A stretch of DNA of 6,046 bases from Bacteroidales bacterium (GTDB taxonomy: Bacteria; Bacteroidota; Bacteroidia; Bacteroidales; WCHB1-69). Position numbers and translations under genes: made by a program. The notes beneath the pieces are model-generated. The model ran no database searches, was not told the origin of the DNA, and saw only the letters and a list, made by a program, of their open reading frames with translations. Location of the stretch: NCBI GenBank assembly GCA_031266895.1, contig JAISAD010000143.1:1-6046 (forward strand). Direction: 5' to 3'. Shown in pieces: positions 1-4,829 of the stretch (its first letter is position 1; the number at the start of each line of letters is the position of its first letter).

Positions 1-897
1 TCCATTGGCGCCGTAGTAGTTAGTGTAGGCAGAGCTGCTGTTGCCGGTGCAGGAGGTGAGCCTTATGGTTTCGCGAAAGTAGATCACATCATTGGGGTTG
101 AGGCGGTTGCCGGTGTAGCCAAGCTGGGCCAAAAGCAGCGAATTGAAATTATAGGCATAGCTTCCTGCGGCACGCGTAATAAGGGACTCTGCCACTTGAA
201 TCCAGGTGGAGTTGTCTCTGCTTACCTCCAGCCTTATCAGCCGCACCGTATTGGTGTCCACGGCCTGCACCACTTTTATCTGCCGGGCATAGGCGCCGGG
301 CTGGGTTTGGGTGATGTTGTGCGTGCGGGTGGCATTTACATTTAGCCGCACCATGGCAGATGCCTGCGGCGTAAAGTTCATAATAGGCTCCAGCACATTG
401 GCTATGCCACCAGGGTAAGCGTCGTAATTAAGATCCGATGCCCGCTGGCCGCTTGCATTATAAACCGTATAATGGATATGATCGGCACCTCCCCTGATGC
501 CGCACTTCGGAGTTACACTGATATTAACCATAGACCCTGTCGAGGCCGCGATAGAGGGCAGAAGGAAGGTAACCGTATCTCCATTGCGGGAGTCAACAGT
601 GAGTGCGCTGGCGCCGATTGCGGCCGAGTTGATATACCAGCTGGCCGAGGAGATAAAGACTTTCAGCTTGTATCCCGCCGGTATCAGGGAACTCGTGGTG
701 TTGGTGACTGTGACAGCAAATGTTACAGGATCTCCCGAAACTACAATTGCCGCTGGCAACGACCCTGCCGTGAAGGCGATAGTATTCTGAGCCTTGGCCA
801 TCTGCACTGTTCCCGTCGAAAGGAACAGTACAGCTATAGAAAAAAGCACCAATCGTGAGTATGCTTTTTTAAAAAAATGTTCTTGATTCTTTTTCAT
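1..897 (-). CDS. Large secreted surface protein, N-terminal part (cut by window edge)
   Basis: This is an open frame of 299 codons from the ATG at 897-895 to the window edge, with no stop, so the 3' part is missing. The N-terminus is a clear Sec signal peptide: a basic segment (residues 1-15, starting MKKNQEHFFKK), a hydrophobic core (about 16-30) and a likely cleavage site after AKA at residue 36. The mature part is rich in Ser, Thr, Ala, Asn and Gly, with alternating beta-type segments such as PVTFAVTVTNTTSSLIPAG (57-75). These resemble the DUF11/Ig-like repeats of long Bacteroidota adhesin-like proteins, which often carry a C-terminal gliding/type IX secretion signal; that end is not visible here. 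Only two cysteines appear (C132, C283). The coding region is noticeably GC-richer than the other genes in the window. The exact function is unknown. The reading frame is secure and the family assignment is inference from sequence style. Confidence 0.8.
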   Translation of the reverse strand, partial: MKKNQEHFFKKAYSRLVLFSIAVLFLSTGTVQMAKAQNTIAFTAGSLPAAIVVSGDPVTFAVTVTNTTSSLIPAGYKLKVFISSASWYINSAAIGASALTVDSRNGDTVTFLLPSIAASTGSMVNISVTPKCGIRGGADHIHYTVYNASGQRASDLNYDAYPGGIANVLEPIMNFTPQASAMVRLNVNATRTHNITQTQPGAYARQIKVVQAVDTNTVRLIRLEVSRDNSTWIQVAESLITRAAGSYAYNFNSLLLAQLGYTGNRLNPNDVIYFRETIRLTSCTGNSSSAYTNYYGANG

Positions 898-960
898 TCT
901 TTACAATTGTGATTATGATCTTAAAATTATTTTCTGATTATTAGTTATGGTTGGGGAAGA

Positions 961-987
961 GCGGCTGCTTTGTTCTTTGCAATGACG
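961..987 (-). repeat. Possible dispersed intergenic repeat fragment
   Basis: On the minus strand this reads CGTCATTGCAAAGAACAAAG followed by CAGCCGC. It resembles, with a few mismatches, the widespread CGTCATTGCGAGGAACGAAGCAATC-like intergenic repeats that I recall from many bacterial genomes, Bacteroidota included. It continues into a GC-rich stretch (25 of 32 bases are G or C in 985-1016) with a GCCCT/AGGGC inverted pair (994-998 and 1012-1016), set in an otherwise AT-rich spacer. Only one copy lies in the window, so its repeat nature is inferred from the resemblance. Confidence 0.4.
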
Positions 988-1018
988 GCGCTTGCCCTCA
1001 CCGTGCGGGGCAGGGCAC

Positions 1019-1051
1019 AAAAAACCTTCCTATAAATACCCTTATAGGAAG
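1019..1051 (-). terminator. Terminator-like hairpin upstream of the surface-protein gene
   Basis: A perfect 10-bp inverted repeat (CTTCCTATAA at 1026-1035 and TTATAGGAAG at 1042-1051) has a 6-nt loop. Read on the minus strand it is followed by G and six T residues (1024-1019), the layout of an intrinsic terminator, although the stem is AT-rich. It lies about 120 nt in front of the surface-protein ATG and downstream of the tRNA terminator. It may be a second terminator for the tRNA transcript or an attenuator in the surface-protein leader. Confidence 0.5.
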
Positions 1052-1172
1052 ACAATTCATTTTTACTTAGACAATAGCGAAATTTGCTACCGGAAATAGG
1101 GAAAATTAGGGTAATGGGGTAATTATTTTTTAGCCTTTCTTTTGATGTGGAAGTATTGAAAGAATGTTAACG

Positions 1173-1198
1173 AAAAAAACCACTGTAAAGTGGCTTTT
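1173..1198 (-). terminator. Intrinsic terminator of the tRNA-Thr gene
   Basis: On the minus strand, GCCACT-TTAC-AGTGGT folds into a short stem (five Watson-Crick pairs plus one G-T, extendable by A-T pairs) and runs into seven T residues (1179-1173). It begins a few bases past the tRNA 3' end, the right place for a tRNA terminator. Its 5' arm repeats the first nine bases of the tRNA. A-runs on the other flank mean it could also work on the plus strand. Confidence 0.75.
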
Positions 1199-1203
1199 AT
1201 CGG

Positions 1204-1276
<73 letters not shown>

Positions 1277-1287
1277 TTTTGTGGGTG

Positions 1288-1295
1288 CAAAAATA
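1288..1295 (-). promoter_or_regulatory. -7 promoter box for tRNA-Thr
   Basis: The minus strand reads TATTTTTG, an exact match to the Bacteroidota -7 consensus TAnnTTTG. It ends 11 nt before the first base of the tRNA, which would give a very short 5' leader. I could not find a matching TTG-type -33 element at the usual distance, so the promoter is supported by the -7 box and position only. Confidence 0.5.
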
Positions 1296-1306
1296 GTAAA
1301 AAATTC

Positions 1307-1342
1307 TTTTGCTGCTGCTTTTAATTCTTTTTTGTATCTTTG
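1307..1342 (+). promoter_or_regulatory. Promoter of the CoA-transferase subunit A gene
   Basis: TATCTTTG at 1335-1342 matches the Bacteroidota -7 box TAnnTTTG. TTTTG at 1307-1311 can serve as the -33 element with a spacing of 23 nt, at the long end of the usual range. The box ends 23 nt before the ATG at 1366. The promoter faces away from the tRNA promoter, so the short interval 1277-1365 drives both directions. Confidence 0.6.
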
Positions 1343-1365
1343 CGTTTTGAAAAGCACTATAGATT

Positions 1366-2010
1366 ATGGCAAAGAAAATAACAATAGAAGAGGCTGTTGC
1401 AATGATAAAAGAGGGGATGACTCTTATGGTTGGTGGTTTTTTAAGTGTGGGTTCTGCTAACAGATTATTGAAAGCCTTGAGTAAAAGCGAGGTAAGAAAT
1501 CTTACAGTGATAGTGAATGACACTGCTTATCCCGATAAAGGGGTAGGATTGCTGGTGGCTAATAAACAGATATGCAAGGCTATTTGTTCGCATATTGGCA
1601 CTAATCCGGCCACAATTGAGCAATACAATAATAAAGAAATTGAAATTGAATTTGTGCCTCAGGGTACGCTAGCTGAACAGATACGTTGTGGAGGATCCGG
1701 ATTAGGCGGCGTACTTACGCCCACCGGTGTAGGGACTATAGTAGAAAAAGGCAAACAGAAAATAACGGTAGATGGCAAGGAATTCCTGCTTGAAAAATCG
1801 TTGCGTGCCAATATTGCTCTGATTGGGGCGAGTGTGTGCGACGAGGCCGGTAATTGCATCTATAAAGGAACTACTCAAAATTTTAATCCACTTATGGCCA
1901 CTGCTGCCGATATGGTAATTGTAGAGGCGCAACAGATAGTAAAAACCGGAGAAATTCCTATGGAGCAGGTACATACTCCAGCATTATTTGTGGACTATAT
2001 CATTGCATAA
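1366..2010 (+). CDS. atoD: Butyrate/acetoacetate-type CoA-transferase, subunit A
   Basis: This 214-residue protein is a full-length family I CoA-transferase alpha subunit of the AtoD/CtfA type. These enzymes move CoA between acetoacetyl-CoA or other short acyl-CoAs and acids such as acetate or butyrate, as heteromers with a B subunit. Visible hallmarks are the glycine-rich signature GMTLMVGGFLSVGSAN (17-32), NDTAYP (51-56), QGTLAEQIRCGGSGLGGVLT (99-118), DEAGN (159-163) and KGTTQNFNP (167-175). The segments GSGLGGVLT and KGTTQNFNP closely match clostridial CtfA as I remember it. The signature's usual final proline (G-x-P) is alanine here (A31). The catalytic glutamate of this family lies in the B subunit, which is not next door: upstream is a tRNA, and downstream rlmD is on the opposite strand, 5 bp away. 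The gene has its own promoter and no obvious terminator. The family is secure; the exact substrate pair is inferred. Confidence 0.92.
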   Translation: MAKKITIEEAVAMIKEGMTLMVGGFLSVGSANRLLKALSKSEVRNLTVIVNDTAYPDKGVGLLVANKQICKAICSHIGTNPATIEQYNNKEIEIEFVPQGTLAEQIRCGGSGLGGVLTPTGVGTIVEKGKQKITVDGKEFLLEKSLRANIALIGASVCDEAGNCIYKGTTQNFNPLMATAADMVIVEAQQIVKTGEIPMEQVHTPALFVDYIIA

Positions 2011-2015
2011 TTGTA

Positions 2016-3419
2016 CTATTGTAACTCTAACAGCACTACATTTTCTACATGGTGTGTGTGTGGAAACATATCCACAGGCTGTATTTTGATTACCCGATAG
2101 CAGGTGGAAAGTAATGTGATGTCTCGGGCTTGTGTGGCCGGATTACAACTTACATATACGATACGTTTGGGTTGAAGTGTCAACAATTGTTCAATAACAT
2201 TTGCGTGCATTCCGGCACGCGGCGGATCGGTAATCACAATATCGGGCTTGCCGTTAGTCTCCACAAAATCTTTCGTAAACACTTTTGCCATGTCGCCGGC
2301 AAAAAAGCACGTATTAACAATGCCGTTTAGCTGTGCATTATCTTTTGCATCTTCAATTGCGGCATCCACATATTCAATACCTATCACTTTTTTGGCCTGT
2401 GCCGCTACAAAATTGGCAATTGTGCCTGTGCCTGTATAAAGGTCATACACAATGTCATCTTTCCCAATTTGAGCAAATTCGCGCGTTACCCTGTAAAGTT
2501 GTAACGCCTGTTCGCTATTGATTTGAAAAAACGATACCGGACTGATTTTAAATTGCAGTGTTTCCATCATTTCCGTGATGTAAGCAGTGCCGTGAAACAG
2601 TATCGGTGTTAAGTCGGAAATTGAGTCATTGAGTTTGGCGTTGACTACATAGTATAAGGAAGTTATGCTTGGAAACTTTGTTTGAAGAAATCGCATCAAC
2701 GATAAACTCTTGTCGGAGGCCTCCGTAAAAACTACAATTACCATCACTTCGCCCGATGAAGCAGTGCGAATGATGAGGTTGCGCATTAGTCCTTCATGGG
2801 TGCGAATATTATAAAAAGGCAATGTATTTTCTATACAAAACTTCTTTATATTCAATCGAATAGCATTGCTTGGATCTGTTTGCAGATAGCACTGTTGAAT
2901 ATCTAATACTTTATCGAATTTACCGGGAATATGAAATCCAAGCCCCTTTGTATCAATGGGTTCTCCGTTATTTTGTCGTGCAACATCCTCGTTATCCAAC
3001 CAACGCAAATTGGTGAAGGTAAATTCCAATTTGTTACGGTAAAAATAGTACTTTTCAGACGCTAAAATAGGCATAATTGGCGGATATTCAAATTTGCCAA
3101 GATGTTGAAAATTATCCTTTACCTGTTTCTGTTTAAAGAAAAGCTGTTGGGTATAATCCATAATTTGCCATTTACAACCGCCGCACAATCCGAAATGGCT
3201 ACATTTCGGATCAATTCTATAAGGAGATAATTTATTTATTTTCAATAATTTAGCCTCCAAATAACCCTTTTTCCGCTTAAAAACCTGCACATCTGCTATA
3301 TCACCCGGTACTACATAAGGAACAAAAACAGTCAACCCCTCATGCTTGCCCACAGCCTTTCCCTCTGCGCCGGCATCTATGATTTCCAAATTTTCTATCA
3401 CCCAGTTTTTCCGCTTCAT
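2016..3419 (-). CDS. rlmD: 23S rRNA (uracil-C5)-methyltransferase, RlmD/RumA type
   Basis: This 467-residue, SAM-dependent enzyme probably makes 5-methyluridine in 23S rRNA (U1939 in E. coli). An N-terminal TRAM-like RNA-binding domain (about 5-65) is followed by iron-sulfur cluster cysteines C73, C79 and C82 (pattern CX5CX2C), with C177 the likely fourth ligand. The methyltransferase domain shows FFQIN (297-301), the SAM loop DLYTGTG (326-332), DPPRAGM (398-404), the catalytic cysteine C425 in SCNP, and HHVEN (456-460) with the probable base E459. I start at the ATG at 3419-3417. An in-frame TTG at 3440 would add seven residues, but it lies inside the TATTTTTG promoter box. The TRAM and cluster region begins normally after the ATG. 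It is monocistronic and converges on the CoA-transferase gene. The RlmCD/RlmD paralogue family is hard to split by eye, so the exact uridine is inferred. Confidence 0.92.
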   Translation of the reverse strand: MKRKNWVIENLEIIDAGAEGKAVGKHEGLTVFVPYVVPGDIADVQVFKRKKGYLEAKLLKINKLSPYRIDPKCSHFGLCGGCKWQIMDYTQQLFFKQKQVKDNFQHLGKFEYPPIMPILASEKYYFYRNKLEFTFTNLRWLDNEDVARQNNGEPIDTKGLGFHIPGKFDKVLDIQQCYLQTDPSNAIRLNIKKFCIENTLPFYNIRTHEGLMRNLIIRTASSGEVMVIVVFTEASDKSLSLMRFLQTKFPSITSLYYVVNAKLNDSISDLTPILFHGTAYITEMMETLQFKISPVSFFQINSEQALQLYRVTREFAQIGKDDIVYDLYTGTGTIANFVAAQAKKVIGIEYVDAAIEDAKDNAQLNGIVNTCFFAGDMAKVFTKDFVETNGKPDIVITDPPRAGMHANVIEQLLTLQPKRIVYVSCNPATQARDITLLSTCYRVIKIQPVDMFPHTHHVENVVLLELQ

Positions 3420-3437
3420 TATTCTGTTTTTATCTGG

Positions 3438-3445
3438 CAAAAATA
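3438..3445 (-). promoter_or_regulatory. -7 promoter box of rlmD
   Basis: The minus strand reads TATTTTTG, matching TAnnTTTG, and ends 18 nt before the ATG at 3419. Transcription would then begin about 12 nt ahead of that ATG and downstream of the alternative TTG start at 3440, which argues against the longer protein. No good -33 TTG is visible at the expected distance in the AT-rich upstream sequence. Confidence 0.5.
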
Positions 3446-3476
3446 CAGTTTTTTCTTTAATAAATTGTATTTATAT

Positions 3477-3500
3477 TAAAATTTCCTCAAGAGGAGAAAT
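3477..3500 (-). terminator. Weak terminator-like hairpin after nadD
   Basis: The minus strand reads ATTTCTCCTC-TT-GAGGAAAT and then TTTAAT, an imperfect inverted repeat with one unpaired base and a short T-rich tail. It lies about 70 nt past the nadD stop and before the rlmD promoter, so it could end the gmk-nadD transcript. The tight loop and short T-run make this a weak call. Confidence 0.3.
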
Positions 3501-3568
3501 AAACCGCCACGCCATTTAGCGCTGCAATCAAAAGAAAGAATGCTTTACGGAAAAATCAGGGAAGCCTA

Positions 3569-4144
3569 TTATTTTTTATAAAATCCCATTTCATCAATAT
3601 AATGCCATACGGTATCCGGCAGCATGTAGCGCACTTGCCGTCCTGCCTTAATATTTTCGCGAATTTGTGTGGCCGATAATTCCATCAGCGGTGCATTTAC
3701 ATAACTTACGTGTGGATATTTTGCAGCGGCAGCTTGGTCAAAGCCATATCTTGGATAAACTATAACATTATAATTATCAAGTATATATTCCCAATTGCGC
3801 CATTTTTCTATATTTTCCATATTGTCATCTCCCAAAATCAAAGCAAACTCTTTGTCGGGATATTTCTCAGAAAGTCGCATTAAGGTTGTAGCTGTATAGG
3901 AAGGATAGGGCAATTTAAATTCGATATTGCATGCCCGAAAGCGAAAATCGTTCTCAATAGCCAATTTTGTCATATAAAGACGGTGATGTTCTGCTAAAAG
4001 AGTTGCCTTTTTTTTGAGTGGATTACAAGGGGAAACTACAAACCAAATTTCGCATAAATCACTATGTTCCAAGCAATATTCGGCAATAATCAAATGCCCG
4101 ATGTGAATGGGATTAAAAGACCCGAAGAAAAGACCTACTTTCAT
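3569..4144 (-). CDS. nadD: Nicotinate-nucleotide adenylyltransferase
   Basis: NadD joins nicotinate mononucleotide and ATP to form deamido-NAD, the penultimate step of NAD synthesis, in the cytoplasm. The 191-residue protein is of normal family length. It begins MKVGLFFGSFNPIHIGHL, containing the nucleotidyltransferase motif GSFNPIHIGH (8-17) with the H/T-x-G-H pair H14 and H17. Further family marks are SPCNPLKK (38-45, usually SPQNPLKK), PSYT (81-84), GDDN (105-108) and the C-terminal ATP-binding motif SATQIRE (157-163), corresponding to the usual ISST-x-IR. The ATG at 4144 places the motif at the usual distance from the N-terminus. It follows gmk by 36 nt on the same strand with no promoter between, so the two are probably one operon, an arrangement common in Bacteroidota. 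Confidence 0.96.
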   Translation of the reverse strand: MKVGLFFGSFNPIHIGHLIIAEYCLEHSDLCEIWFVVSPCNPLKKKATLLAEHHRLYMTKLAIENDFRFRACNIEFKLPYPSYTATTLMRLSEKYPDKEFALILGDDNMENIEKWRNWEYILDNYNVIVYPRYGFDQAAAAKYPHVSYVNAPLMELSATQIRENIKAGRQVRYMLPDTVWHYIDEMGFYKK

Positions 4145-4180
4145 TTAATTAAGGATTACAGATTGCAATTTATTTCTCAT
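4145..4180 (-). other. Eleven-codon open frame filling the gmk-nadD gap
   Basis: On the minus strand an ATG at 4180-4178 directly follows the gmk stop codon. The frame runs for 11 codons (MRNKLQSVILN) and ends with TAA at 4147-4145, directly before the nadD ATG. All three are in the same frame. It could be a minicistron aiding translational coupling, but a 36-nt open frame with these borders can easily arise by chance, so it is not called as a gene. Confidence 0.15.
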
Positions 4181-4759
4181 TTAACCCTCCATCTCCTCAT
4201 TCAAAAACTTCTCAATTGCTTCCACAATTTCTCTCTGTGCTGTTTGAATGTTGTCATTGACCACTACCACATCAAACCGGTTTTCAAAAGAGAGTTCAAA
4301 TTCGGCTTTTGAGAGTCGTTTTTTCAGCGATTCATCGTTTTCTGTTCCCCGATTTTGCAGGCGCTGTTGCAGATGCGTTATGGAAGGAGGCTTGATAAAA
4401 ATGGTAAGTGCACGTGCGCCGAAATGCTTCTTGATATTGAGGCCACCAAGCACATCCACGTCAAAAACAACATGGTTTCCTGTAGCCCATATTCGGTCAA
4501 TTTCCGACAGCAATGTGCCATAGTACTGGTTGGGATAGACCTCCTGCCACTCTAAAAATTCATGGTTGTCAATCTTATTTTTAAACTCTCTTACGGAGAG
4601 AAAATAGTAATCTTTTTTATTGGTTTCGTGCATTCTTTTTGTGCGACTTGCCGCCGAAATGGAGAAAACAAGATTTGGCTTTTGTGCCAGCAACGTCTTT
4701 ACCAATGTGGTTTTTCCTGCGCCAGAAGGGGCTGAAATCACTATTAATTTACCGGTCAT
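4181..4759 (-). CDS. gmk: Guanylate kinase
   Basis: This enzyme phosphorylates GMP to GDP with ATP, a required step in guanine nucleotide supply. The 192-residue protein has the family's usual length. The P-loop is APSGAGKTT (10-18). GMP-binding positions are kept: R39, R42, E45, Y51, E70 in FLEW, Y80-G81-T82 and the acidic pair in FDVDV (D100, D102). The lid region (NRGTENDESLKKRL, 136-149) and the late VVNDN (166-170) are also present. The guanylate-kinase signature stretch is unusual: ASRTKRMHETNKKDYYF differs from the common TTRxPRxGExxGxDYxF at T37 (A here), P41 (K), G44 (H) and G48 (K). The ATG at 4759 puts the P-loop at the standard place. A promoter lies just upstream, and nadD follows. 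The yicC-family gene often found before gmk is absent; a beta-mannosidase gene is there instead. Confidence 0.96.
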   Translation of the reverse strand: MTGKLIVISAPSGAGKTTLVKTLLAQKPNLVFSISAASRTKRMHETNKKDYYFLSVREFKNKIDNHEFLEWQEVYPNQYYGTLLSEIDRIWATGNHVVFDVDVLGGLNIKKHFGARALTIFIKPPSITHLQQRLQNRGTENDESLKKRLSKAEFELSFENRFDVVVVNDNIQTAQREIVEAIEKFLNEEMEG

Positions 4760-4790
4760 TGTGATGGTTCTGAGTTTCGCTATTTTTTTG

Positions 4791-4829
4791 CAAAGATAGC
4801 AAAAATAGCAATCTGCTTACTTTCCAAAA
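4791..4829 (-). promoter_or_regulatory. Promoter region of the gmk-nadD operon, tandem -7 boxes
   Basis: Two TAnnTTTG boxes follow each other on the minus strand: TATTTTTG (4807-4800) and TATCTTTG (4798-4791), the latter ending 31 nt before the gmk ATG. A TTTTG (4829-4825), inside the last codons of the beta-mannosidase gene, sits 17 nt ahead of the first box and 26 nt ahead of the second, so it pairs better with the first as a -33 element. Initiation from either or both boxes is possible. Confidence 0.6.

Larger units (their letters stand above)
898..1203. other. Gene-free spacer between surface-protein gene and tRNA
   Basis: I see no convincing coding sequence in these roughly 300 bases. 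The spacer holds an AT-rich leader before the surface-protein ATG (898-958), a GC-rich repeat-like block (about 961-1016), a 10-bp perfect inverted repeat with a T-run on the minus strand (1019-1051), a short direct repeat of GGGTAAT (1109-1123) and the tRNA terminator (1173-1198). No exact TAnnTTTG promoter box was found on the minus strand here, so the promoter of the surface-protein gene remains unplaced. Confidence 0.7.

Noticed and set aside
472..858. Plus-strand open frames (472-858 and 497-790) opposite the surface-protein gene
   Set aside because: They lie antisense to a long open frame with a clear signal peptide, show no recognisable motif and have no promoter. The minus-strand frame explains the region.
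3476..3516. Short minus-strand ATG frame of 14 codons between nadD and rlmD
   Set aside because: It is very short, has no promoter or ribosome site, and runs through the possible nadD terminator hairpin.
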